Assembly (NCBI GenBank): GCA_023014365.1
Contig: JAEBUN010000007.1
Coordinates: 1,550,001 to 1,614,000, forward strand
From: Lepiota brunneoincarnata
Lineage: Eukaryota; Basidiomycota; Agaricomycetes; Agaricales; Agaricaceae
DNA: 64,000 bases
Direction: 5' to 3'
Below are positions 11,396 through 21,326 of the stretch, piece after piece. Positions within the stretch are counted from its first letter, which is position 1. The number at the start of each line of letters is the position of its first letter. A model generated the notes under the pieces. That model did not search any database, was not told where the DNA came from, and worked only from the letters and a program-made list of their open reading frames with translations. A program made the translations under genes and the position numbers.

Positions 11396-11780
11396 GCTGA
11401 AGGGAGCGACGGTGGGGACAGGGGGAGGGTGATGCAAATCACGTTGCCGATGGCTGGCTACATTAGGTGACTAAGAGTGGCGGTTGGGCTCATTGCGTGA
11501 CCTCAGGACCGTCACAACTGTTTGAACTGGATAGCAATAGCTTCAGTGCTAGTCATGTGCAAACTTGTCTGAGAAGAAATAACCCACGTTCACATGTAAC
11601 GGCCACTACTCGTCGCCTCCTGTGTAAGTCGTGTGACGAACCTCAACAAACCTCGGATCAAGGACCTCGGAGCGCCCATATCCAAGGGGGCCATCATCAT
11701 TTCAACAACTCCCCGTTCCGCTTGGAGCTTCATTCATTCAAATATTTTCTTTTCATTTCTATTCCTTCCCCTGAGCGCTA

Positions 11781-11805
11781 CAGTGATCGACCGTCACTTG
11801 GGACA
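11781..11805 (+). repeat. Left terminal inverted repeat of the pogo-like element
   Basis: 25 bp, pairs with 14651-14675 with one mismatch at the outermost base. Preceded by the TA target duplication at 11779-11780. Confidence 0.88.
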
Positions 11806-12019
11806 ACACATTGAGATTATTTTTTTCTGCTTGCTGTTGGCCCCATGCTACCATAAAAATTATGCAGATGTGTAGTAAATAGTGTTCTTTATATCATAGA
11901 AGCTCATTAAAATAAATCCTAATGTGAAAACTGTTGGTATATGTTTTTGAAAGTTTGACACTCAAATTTGACGAAAACCGTCATTTGGGACAGTGTGACC
12001 AAAGTGTGACACTCTGTTA

Positions 12020-14213
12020 TCAGTTGGCCTCTTCTGCCTCCTCGACATCCCCACTGGCCTCTCCTTCACCAATCCCCATCTCCTGTTCCACTAGAGCCTG
12101 GATTTCGGCTCTAGTAGCACATTTAGGCCGCTTTGGAAGGTTTTTCTGTGGTACCTTCTGCCTTGAGAGCTCCTCCCGCTCTCTTTCATTCTCCTCTCGT
12201 GCTTTCTGGTATTCCAGCCTCACTGCCTTCCATCGTGCCTCAACAGTATCCTTCAGGGCTCGCTTCTGAGTTCTCTTGTCTGCCCGGGCTTCTTTCTCCC
12301 TCTCCTCTTGCTCCAACCGCTCCGTCAACTGCTCAATCTCCTGGGTAAAATCTGATTTGGTCAATACCCTACCCTTGCCGCTAGGAAACAACACTGTCCG
12401 GTCCTCTTTCTTCTTGTTCTCCTTGACATTCAAAATGCAATTTTGTTGACACAGTGTGAGGTCCTGGATGATCATTTGCGCATGATTTGACTTGATAATT
12501 AGATTCTGAGCCTTGATGTGCTGTTGAGCACACTTGAGACCCTCCTCAAGTTCAGAAATTCGTTCTTCAAGCCCGCTCTGACTCGCTCGATGAACTCTGG
12601 GTGGCCTATGAATGTTTGGGAGGTCCCAGCTGGGCCCTGGGTATTCAGGTGGATGTTCAATGATTGGATGAAGGATGGGGTGACTGGACTTAAATGGACT
12701 GTCTGAGACAAGGTATGATGCTGAACTGGATGAAAGTGATTCTGCTAACATCTGAGCTTGTTTCCTAGGTGTAAAATTGGTAGGACTTGCAGTTCTCTGC
12801 ATTGGAATTGATGATGCCAAGGTTTCAGAAGATACATTTGACAGCGAGGGAGGGTTGTTGTGAAAGACAGCCATTACTCGTCTGACCGGTGATGGTTGTT
12901 GGAGGGGAAAGGTACCTTTTGTAGATTTTGGTATGCTAGGTTGCATTTGCTGTTTGGAAATGATATTCGCGTTGAATGGGTAAACACCAGTTGCCGAAAA
13001 AGCTGTCTGAATTGTTTCAGCTGTGAATGCACAGAGGTAAGCTGTTCCAAAGACACAGGCAAAGTCCACCTTTGAGAGAGAATCATGATGTTCTTTCTCA
13101 TATCAATTGAGTTCCTCCTTCCAAATTTCCTTCATCCAAGCGAAGCACACCACATCAAGCCCTTGAAGAGCATGGGTACAATGTGGTGGATATCCCAATA
13201 TCATTATGTTGCTCTTGACTGCATGTTGTAGCAGATCCCGGGTATAATGAGACTTGTGGCCATTGAGTATTAGAACTCGAGTTCTTCCATCTGCCTTGTC
13301 TCGTGTCAGGGGATCAAAATGACATTTCATCCATTCAATGGCAAGTTCTCCATCTGTCCAGCCATTGGGTGAATGCGCAATTCTAGATATGATCAATATT
13401 AATTACAGGTTAAGGGATATTCTTAGATTAGACACTTTGGACTTACGTCGCATCTGCAATATTGCTTTGATTCCATTTTGCCATAAAATTCTTTCCCTTG
13501 AATATGATCATTGGAGCAAGTGCAGAGCCATCTGCGCAGATAGTGACTAGTGCTGTGACATTTTCTCGATTTGCTCCCCCTTGTTTATGCTGAGTTTTTG
13601 TTCCCCGACGTCCCCATACTCGTTCCTTTCCTGAGTGTGATCGTGTGAACCCACTCTCATCCATCCCATATATATTCTCTGGCAGTATGTCATTATCCAC
13701 AATGTTGGTCTTGATAAGTTCAAACCAAGCTCGTGTGGCCTCAGGAGTAAGGGCACTTGCATGGACAGTATCAAGAGATTTGCTCCAGTGCATTTGGAGG
13801 ACATTGTGGTGACGATCTCGAAACCCTTCAACCCAATTATCTCCAAGTGGCTTCCCACTTTCCCCTTCGAGCTCTTGTACAAGTGCATTAGCAGTGGCTG
13901 CAACTTGATTTCTATTTAAGGGAAGTCCACGATCAGCTGATTGGATGATGAAATCCACAAGAACTTGTTCCGTTGTAGAACTGAGTCGTTGCAATGAGGT
14001 GGTATATTCCTCTTGAGTCCGCCCCCCTTTTACACGTCATCCAAGGCTACTGTGTGGTACTTGAAATTCTTCAGCAAAGAAATGAAGTCCCCAAGGCTTT
14101 GACATAGCCTGCTTTTCTTGGTTATATGCAGCGGCAGCAGCATCAAGTTTTTGGTTGAGTTCTGCTTGCTCTTTCTGCTTTTTTTGAGCTACAGACTCAG
14201 CTTGAGCTACCAT
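12020..14213 (-). pseudogene. pogo-like transposase (CENP-B-type HTH + DDE), inactivated
   Basis: Reads MVAQAESVAQKKQKEQAE from 14213. It contains the psq-type HTH end (VPHSSL..RVKGGRT), a CENP-B/Tc5-type HTH (TEQVLVDFIIQSADRGLPL, GDNWVEGFRDRH), then the DDE domain: first Asp in YGMDESGF, second site LNGHKSH, third Asp in HALQGLDV. One intron splits ADA|TIAHSPNGWTDGEL at about 13385-13445. A Gln/Glu/Lys-rich coiled-coil tail follows and ends EEAEEAN at 12020. Three defects: in-frame TGA at 14037-14039 (family has Arg), in-frame TGA at 13103-13105 (EELN-stop-YEKEHH), and Asn in place of the second catalytic Asp. Otherwise the frame is open throughout, so inactivation is recent. Confidence 0.85.
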
Positions 14214-14650
14214 GAAGGATATGTGTCAGGATATGGCCACAAAAGAGAGGTTGGAGGGGAATACAGATTTTTGAGTTTACAAGCATGCCTCTACCTAAGC
14301 TGAATGTCACGCTCTCAAAAAGGTCAGCTAGCACTACACTCTGAGCACCTGGGCATGTCAAATATTATTTACAAATAGCCTGAATGTATACCTACAGGCT
14401 TAGCCAAAAAGTGGGTCAAAACAAGCATTTTCTCAAATTCAAATGACATTTGATCTGACTCCGAAAGTTGTTTGGGCCCATTTTGGGTAGTTTCGAGGGG
14501 AAAATCACACATTCCTCATTCATCTCAGCTTCAATCCTCACAAATTTTGGGATTCATATAGATATAGGTAGGTTACATTTTTGATGATTTTCTGAAGGTA
14601 TTTGCTCTAGTGGCTGAGGTATAATCGTTGATTGTCCCAAGTGACAGTGG

Positions 14651-14675
14651 TGTCCCAAGTGACGGTCGATCACTT
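14651..14675 (-). repeat. Right terminal inverted repeat of the pogo-like element
   Basis: TGTCCCAAGTGACGGTCGAT plus CACTT, inverted copy of 11781-11805; followed by TA at 14676-14677. A second GTCCCAAGTGAC lies just inside at about 14636-14647. Confidence 0.88.
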
Positions 14676-14677
14676 TA

Positions 14678-15082
14678 TCACAGAGTATTTTTTTCTCTTT
14701 CCTAATCCTTTGTAAATGTGGTAACGAAAACTTCTTCTCCGTCTCCTAGAAGTAGCCTGGTTTTTTTATCTCTCACTTTTCTCTCCCTTTCGGGCAAAGG
14801 GAAGAAAATAATTTACTGTATCTTTACTCGGTTATAAAGTGCAGCCCTTGGAGATATGCTCTCCAGTCGATATACAGCCAAAACTACTCATCTCTCACTC
14901 GTCTCGCTCCCCCTCCCCTTTTTTTTTTTTTGGACAAACTCTCCTGGTGTCAAAGCCCAGTGATTGTTCAACCGTTCACGCTCGCACCTCGTTTCATGCT
15001 GTTTCGTGTTATTTCGTTTTGTTTCATCTCGAGACTCTCTCATATTACTAGTCCCACGATAGAAATGATTGCCATGGGCAGA
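14678..15082. other. Intergenic, pyrimidine-rich
   Basis: CT-rich stretch with a T-run at about 14920-14931 between the pogo-like element and the MITE. No coding signal was recognised. Confidence 0.5.
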
Positions 15083-15084
15083 TA

Positions 15085-15432
15085 CTATATATCACCCTTG
15101 ATTGACGGTCCCCCCCGATTGACTCGTCACATCACGGTCACATCGTTGCCGAAGTGATGTCCGAGCAGACGCGCACCAGAGATGGCGCGTCGTTGTATCA
15201 GTGGCACAGTGATACCATCATGATATTCACACTCCGACACGGGACTCTACTCGGAGTGTGACAAACCCCAACCCCCCATATCTCAATAATCCTCGCATAG
15301 TTTTCAATAAATCAAGTTGGAATGTGATATTGGCATTGTCACTGATTCATATCCCAAATTTGGTGAGATTCTGAAAAGATTAAGGGAGAAAGCGGCAATC
15401 GGGGGGGACCGTCAATCAAGGGTGAAGTATAG
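15085..15432. mobile_element. MITE, mariner-like, about 350 bp
   Basis: A perfect 30-bp inverted repeat, 15092-15121 and 15396-15425 (TCACCCTTGATTGACGG, seven C, GATTG), extends outward to about 37-39 bp with two central mismatches, ending in TA on both sides (15083-15084 and 15433-15434). The interior, about 270 bp, has no reading frame. This is a non-autonomous Tc1/mariner-type miniature element. Its repeat is unrelated to that of the pogo-like element next to it, so its autonomous partner is elsewhere. Confidence 0.82.
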
Positions 15433-15501
15433 TAGTGTCCATGGATGACGTATATTAAGCAATATATTGTATGCGCATAGACCGAGTTCTCCCTCGGGGC
15501 C

Positions 15502-16706
15502 TCAAGTCAGATCAATGATTTTTCCCAGAGCGAATTGGGGTTGTTGTTCTTTCTTCACTTTCTTCCGAACAGATCCGTTAATCTGGCTCTGCTTTCGCTT
15601 CTGCGCCTTCAACTCCTCAACTCTTGCCTAACGCAATCACCAGTAAGCATCGAATATCCATGGGACGAAAGATTAGAGTACCAGAAGGGCCTTGATCTCC
15701 TCGTCTACATCACCTTCATCCTGATTATTGACTTCTGCCGACAACTCGTTGGACTCTTCTACCTTAACTTCATGCCAGCATTTAACGTCCTCCTCTTGTT
15801 TCAAGGCATGTACCGGAGGTGGAGATCTTGGAGCCAGCGGCGGCGTTGGCAGTGGTGCAATACCCTGAGCCTGGAGGAAGTCTACGGTAGAGGCCACGTG
15901 TGAGCAGCAGAGCGATCAGACAAGTAACAGGCTCTTTGCCACTTACCAAGTGGTCGGTAGTAGAACACAAACGTGACAATATGTTCCGCAGGGCGCACGA
16001 TATAAGTAGACATGGGAGGGTGAACTACCTCACGTCCGAGACTTCAGTCTTTGAGTGAGGAGAAAATCATGGGTGCTGACGTTGGGTAAGCTTACCTGAT
16101 ATGTTCACCAATTCCCTTCTTGGACCGTTCATGAAGCGTCTTCTTTCCCGGCAAAGTCTCATAGGGTCCGAGCTGCTTGGTGGAAAGACGCCAACCTCCT
16201 GGTTGCACACTGCAGCACTTCACTTCTATTTTGCCAATTTGGTGCAGCTGTGAAGAGCCGAGGAGACTATCGTCGTCTAACAAAAAGTATCAACGAAAAG
16301 CTTTTTGTGATCAACCTTATCCTCCATACCGACAAGCTCGATCTTCGCGAATGTGAATGCACGAGAGGTGGTTGATGTTTCTTTGAATGTAAATGCTTGT
16401 TTTCCAGGCTGGCATACTAGAGGGCGGCAGACGGTGACTCCATCTGCCTTGACCTCGGCACTCCATGCATCTTTCTGGCGCTCATTGTCCGCAATGATAA
16501 CGAACCCCTATGAGAAACATGTGGGGGTGTGTGTATGTGAGCTTGCTATTAAAATCCACGACGCGCACCTTGCCCAGCTGCGAAGGAACCCAGCATGACA
16601 CCTTTTTTTCTGCTGTATCTGTCAGGTCCTTTTCGACCATGAACTCGGGAAGGAGGTCGGTGTCGTCGACACATATGGACAGCGTGATTCCATCGTAGGT
16701 AGGCAT
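15502..16706 (-). CDS. DUF7918 domain protein, copy F (intact)
   Basis: Six exons with clean junctions. It starts MPTYDGITLSICVDDTDLLP and exon 1 ends WVPSQLGK. Exon 2 is GFVIIADNERQKDAWSAEV to AKIELV; exon 3 DDDSLLGSSQLHQIGKIEVK to GEHIR; exon 4 ends HIVTFVFYYRPL; exon 5 starts DFLQAQGIAPLPTPP and is followed by an acidic run (DEGDVDEEIKALL); exon 6 has QKRKQSQ, RKKVKKE and GKIIDLT-stop. The IIDLT ending is a conservative variant of the motif in the other copies. It is closest to copy B (shared SICVDDTDL). Likely nuclear or cytosolic; function unknown. Confidence 0.82.
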
Positions 16707-16996
16707 GTCGAAGGGAGTGGTGGTGGGGATGATGGGAGAAGAAAACTTGGGGAGGCGCTTTAAAATCGGCAAATAAAACCAGGTTGTTGATTATACAAAT
16801 AAGACAGGTTACATTACATGTCCCTGAGCAGTTCGAATTGATCCGTGAGCAAGGGTATCAGCGCTCCGCTGAGTATTTGACAAGACCAATGACACCACTT
16901 CCAATCTTTCCTTCCTGCACCGTTATGCGTATTAAATAAAAACTCCATGCGAAGAATTGTTACAAGCAAATGCACAGAAGGGGTCCTTATGTTCCG

Positions 16997-18164
16997 TCAA
17001 GTCAAATCGATAACATCGCCCCGAAGCGATCTCTGTGGTTTCTCCCTCTTCACCTTCTTCTGAACAGGCCCAGCGACGACCTGCTCTTGCTTCCGTTTTT
17101 GTCCCTTCCTCTCTTCGATTGATGCCTGCACAGGGGGCCGTCAGTGAAACTCCCAACACCCACTAAGAGAAAGGAATGGCAAATTACCAGAAGAGCTTCG
17201 ATCTGTTGGTCGTTATATTCGCCCTTGCCTTCATCGTGGGGTCCTGCTCTTGCCCCCACGTGTTCCTCACGACCCTTGTTTTTGTTTTCTCGCGTGGAGG
17301 AGCCTACTGAGGGGGATAATGGACGGGGTGGAGGTGCGATTCCTTGCGCCTGAAGGTAATCTATGATGGAGTCAGTTCTGTGGCCCAAGCTAAATCGATT
17401 GCCACTTACCCATAGAACGATAACGAAAAATAAATGTAATAAAATGCTCTTTCCACCTCCCGGTAACGGCGGGACTCAAAGGAAGAGTCATTTCCCGTCC
17501 AAGACTCAAAAGGGGTTCCAGTTCAGCAAACGGCAACTGTCATGTATATTAACCCGAACTCACCCAATATGTTCAGCTACCCCCTTCTTAGCTTTCTCAT
17601 GAATCTTCTTGTGGTCCGCGAATTCTTTATTGTAGTTGGTCGGGAAGGCCGACCCAGTCTTCTCAAAATAATAGCACCGGATTTCTATTTCGCCAATCCG
17701 AGACGCATGCGAAGCGTCCAACAGGTCGTCATCATCTGTGAATAGGGGAGGGAGGTTCATGATAGGGGGTACGGATAGATATGGGAGCTTCCGTACCGAC
17801 TAGTTCGACCTCTGAGAAGGTAAATGGACGCCAAACAGTTGGTGACTGTTGGTAGAAACCGATATTCTTTCTCTTAACCTGATCAAAAATGAAAGACGAT
17901 GCATTGGTTCCATCCGCCTTGACAGCCGCAGCCCACACACCCCCTTGATGCCCATCGTTTACCAGAATCACAAACTCCTGCAGACAGGATGTAGGTGGCA
18001 AAGATAGAAAAAGGGGTACACAAGTACAACACACGTGCCTTGCCAACTTGCGAAGGAACCCAGCACGAAATCTTCTTGTGCGTCAGGTCCCTCTCCACCA
18101 TGAACTCTGGGAGGTCCTGGTCGTCGACACGCATGGTCATGGTAATGCCGTCGTGGGTCGGCAT
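16997..18164 (-). CDS. DUF7918 domain protein, copy G (intact, most divergent)
   Basis: It starts MPTHDGITMTMRVDDQDLPE; an in-frame ATG lies 48 bp upstream (18212) but lacks the family opening, so 18164 is preferred. Exon 1 ends WVPSQVGK followed by GCACGT rather than a GT donor, at exactly the junction used in the other copies, implying a GC-AG intron. Exon 2 is EFVILVNDGHQGGVWAAAV to SEVELV; exon 3 DDDLLDASHASRIGEIEI to AEHIG; exon 4 ends FITFIFRYRSM; exon 5 starts DYLQAQGIAPPPRPLSP; exon 6 has KGQKRKQEQ, KKVKRE and GDVIDLT-stop. Divergence from the others, together with conservation of the QAQGI and VIDLT motifs, shows which parts are under constraint. Confidence 0.8.
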
Positions 18165-18212
18165 GTTGGTGGGAAGGGAGAGAGCACTCGTGGCTGCGGG
18201 TTTTGAGGGCAC

Positions 18213-18847
18213 GCGGGCTGAATGCTGTACGGTGTCAGCAAGGACAAGAATGGTTAATTACTACTTATCATCAACCCCGGCTGTCGCTCGGGCCGGAGAC
18301 GCCCGAGGGAGGCGGGTTGGATCTCTGCCCGCCTTGTATTGGGAAGTATGTATAACTGGCTCAGAGGCAAGTAGCACGACAAATTCAGAGCGACCATTTC
18401 ACTGATTCTTGGTTTGTACAAATGCCCTCGCAAATCATGAACCTCGTTAACTCTGAAAAAGACTGGATTTCCACACTCTCAAGATGTTTGAGTAGAATGA
18501 GTCTATTGTGCGTCTACTGGTACCGTATTTGCAAGGACCAGCGAGGCCGCGGGCATCGTAGAGTCCATCCTCAATGGAAACACCAATATTCCTAATGGGA
18601 TCCTCAAGTTGCGTAAACCTCGACGCAGATTGGTAACAGCAGAAGCCTGGATTGGGGAACATGGGTATCTGAAGGATATTTTGGAGCGACGGGTGGTAAT
18701 AGGGTGGAGGCATCGCCCAATCTACAGATGACGTGTGATCAGGACATATTCATAGAAAATACCATGGCAATAATCTGTTGATGTCATCTCCCCATCGCAC
18801 AACATCTTGTTCTCACCGGGGCATCGCCCTCTCTCGTAATCGGGTCC
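18213..18847. other. Intergenic
   Basis: Upstream flank of DUF7918 copy G. A short open frame on the minus strand (18447-18713) has no recognised domain and is not called. Nothing else was seen. Confidence 0.45.
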
Positions 18848-19193
18848 CTAAACAATCCCCTGCCTAAGACGCCCACAGGCTGAATTAATACAGCGTGGTG
18901 CATCTCTTTTAAAGTAGCTTTCCACGGTTGCTATGATTAGAAGCCCCTGGTGAGGTACGGCTTGGTCCGTTGGAACTAAGGGGTTGACGGGCTCATCAAT
19001 GAATACAGTATTGTCGGGCAGAAAGTGGCAGTGTACAAAGGAACATGTGTGGTCCAATGTCGATTCTGCACAATTTGATGCCAATGGGGATATTCTTTGC
19101 AACAGAGAACAGCTTGTCGCGAGAAGTGGGCCGTTTGAGACTAGGCCGTTTTCCTACCCCGCCATGCGCCACTGACAAAAATAATATCTCCAT
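18848..19193 (-). pseudogene. Methyltransferase relic (third copy)
   Basis: Two overlapping frames carry diverged pieces of the methyltransferase at 19318-20353: KLFSVAKNIPIGIKLCRIDI matches LLSVAKEVPTDVELRGTDI, and FLPDNTVFIDEPVNPLVPTD followed by HQGLLIIATVESYFKRD matches LPNTTFTVASITSLP and HQRLLLGALQEHQWKAA. Frame changes and the loss of both ends show it is dead. It lies immediately downstream of the intact copy. Confidence 0.6.
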
Positions 19194-19317
19194 CTTTTTC
19201 TCAAAGGTGCACTGATAACCCCGTGTTTGAACAGCTGGTCAATTATTTAGCCTTGGAGGTTTAGCCTGGTGAGAAGGAAATCATTGATCTGGAGGGTTGT
19301 CACCAGTTCATTGAAGT

Positions 19318-20353
19318 TCAGGTAACAGGTTTCTGTGCTACGTGAATATAGTAATCCAAATAAGTCTCTGGCGTTTCCTCGCACAAATTCGTGAGATCAT
19401 CCACTGCTGCATCATATTCCTCCTCAGAACCAACTAGCCCAAACCCACCTTCTTTCATCACCGGCTCCTTAATGCCTAAAAAGAACCCAAGGGTCTGTCT
19501 TACACTTGTGCTCCCGTGCTCCCCTCCCCAGGACCCCAAAGGCATTTTTCGACACTCGACTTTAAGATTGATAAAGCCTTCTTCTTCCAACCACCCGCGC
19601 AGGTGATTTGCAATATCCACGGTCAAATTCCGAAGGTCGAGACACAGTCTGTCACGCATTTTGAAAACTACGTGATTTGGAATTGCGTCTGATGGCGAGG
19701 TGAATACGTGGTTCGGTTCCACTAGCTGGACCCATCCTCCTGGAACAAGTACACGATACATCTCTTTCAACGCCGCTTTCCATTGGTGCTCTTGGAGTGC
19801 CCCTAACAGGAGACGTTGATGGATCAGGGAGATAGAAGAAGTCCAGTCTTGTGGGAGGCTGGTGATGGACGCGACGGTGAATGTAGTGTTGGGCAGGGGG
19901 TCAGATGGAAATGTGCGTGATTGGATGTCGGTTCCGCGTAATTCGACGTCAGTGGGGACCTCCTTTGCAACGGAAAGAAGCCAGTGGCCTGAGGTTGAAG
20001 TTAGCATCGTCGGCTCAGTCGAAATTCGGAGATGTGTAATTCACCTGAGCCGGTTCCACTATCAAGAACAATATCTCCACTCTTCAAAGAAACGGGAGCC
20101 CAGATGAGCCTGCCATCGCAAACATGGGTGATCATTTGGCTTTGGACATTCAACCTGGATAGGTTTTCGAGACCGTTGACTCGTTAGTGGGGATAGTATA
20201 TTCAAGATTTCGCCAGGGGTGTCGTCACCTTTCTCGTTCAGCTTCATCTGCTGGGGCAGGGTATTTCGCGGTCTCCAAAGTGTCAGAGACGTAGTATCTC
20301 GAGGTTTGTGTGGGTGTGCTACCGGGAGGTGCGGCCACCTTTACAGACGACAT
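19318..20353 (-). CDS. SAM-dependent methyltransferase (LaeA/UMTA-like), intact copy
   Basis: Three exons: 20353-20229, 20154-20045 and 19988-19318, about 300 aa. The N-terminus (MSSVKVAAPPGSTPTQTSRY) leads into motif I (DIVLDSGTGSGHWLLSVAKE), the SAM-binding glycine loop; then an acidic post-I region (VELRGTDIQSR), a motif-II-like VASITSLPQDW, and LVPGGWVQLVEPNH, typical of class I methyltransferases of the LaeA/velvet-associated type common in fungi. The C-terminal part has ETYLDYYIHVAQKPVT. No signal peptide. Substrate unknown; such genes often regulate or modify secondary metabolites, but nothing here shows a target. Confidence 0.82.
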
Positions 20354-20410
20354 AGCGCGGATTCGGTAGTCAATGATCGCTCTTGTCCTTGGGTGCTGTC
20401 AAATGTTTGA

Positions 20411-21326
20411 GGCAACATAAATGCTCATTGAATTATATACGCTGGGATGGTCTCAATAGCTGGAAGAACGGCGCACAAAAATAGCCTGAAATTCTGGAAT
20501 CAGCATCAGAAGTCTCAGCCTAGTTTACCCCGGTCAACGAGTTGCGGTTGCACTGATTTTCCGCAGGAGAGCGAGCTTGAATCCACATGGGCTGTGGCCA
20601 TATGATGCCCTTTTTTGTACTGAAGGGGATGGAAACAGGGGAATAGTGAGGTTATGTTCCGGAAGAATACTGGGATGTCTTTGTAGTATGTGCTTCGCAT
20701 TGATTTCGGGAGTGTCGACCATGATCGTCTTCCGGTCTGCTGCTCGAAATGCGCGCTATATATGGGGCTTGCTAGACAGAACACATCGACATACACATGT
20801 CAGGATCGATCCTATATACACCGACTGCAAAATAACAGGTATAAGAAATACCAGGCCTTTGTAGACTCGCTACCAGCCTTCCAACCGCTCGACTCTCTAC
20901 GCCGAAATGATGATATCACCACTCTCTTAAAGGGGCAGGTTCGTTTGCACTCCCACTACCTATCACATGTTTGAGAACAGGATCTGTAATGATAAAAGAG
21001 GTCCTATTCGTGGCGCAGATTAACTTAAGGGATTCACACCCCGTTGTCATCACCGGAACAGGATTAGTTTATACTCTCTTTCCCGACAATAGACATAATG
21101 CACTAATCAGAATCTACTCTGCAAGCTGGGTGCATCTTGGACGTTGTACGGAGCTATGGTTCTTACTCGCCATGAAATGGGGAGTTTGTCTACACTGTCA
21201 CATGCGCCGAGAGGATAGTGATCGGGGCCTGAAGTTCAAACGTTCAACATTCAACGCTCAAGGCCCAACGTTCAATAGCCAACGATCATCAAGCTCAAGT
21301 TGGAGGGTCAACAACTGCACTATGTT
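20411..21326. other. Intergenic between methyltransferase copies
   Basis: Promoter side of the intact methyltransferase and 3' side of the frameshifted copy. A direct-repeat-like run of GTTCAACATTCAACGCTC / GTTCAATAGCCAACG occurs near 21240-21290. No coding region recognised. Confidence 0.45.

Larger units (their letters stand above)
11781..14675 (-). mobile_element. pogo-like (Tc1/mariner superfamily) DNA transposon with TIRs and TA target duplication
   Basis: The element is bounded by 25-bp terminal inverted repeats: 11781-11805 (CAGTGATCGACCGTCACTTG...) and 14651-14675, matching at 24 of 25 positions. TA dinucleotides flank it on both sides (11779-11780 and 14676-14677), the insertion signature of Tc1/mariner elements, and CAGT ends are typical of pogo. 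Length is about 2.9 kb. The inner motif GTCCCAAGTGAC appears twice near the right end and GTCA[CT]TTGGGAC twice near the left, probably transposase binding sites. It carries one transposase gene on the minus strand. It sits between DUF7918 copies E and F. Confidence 0.88.
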
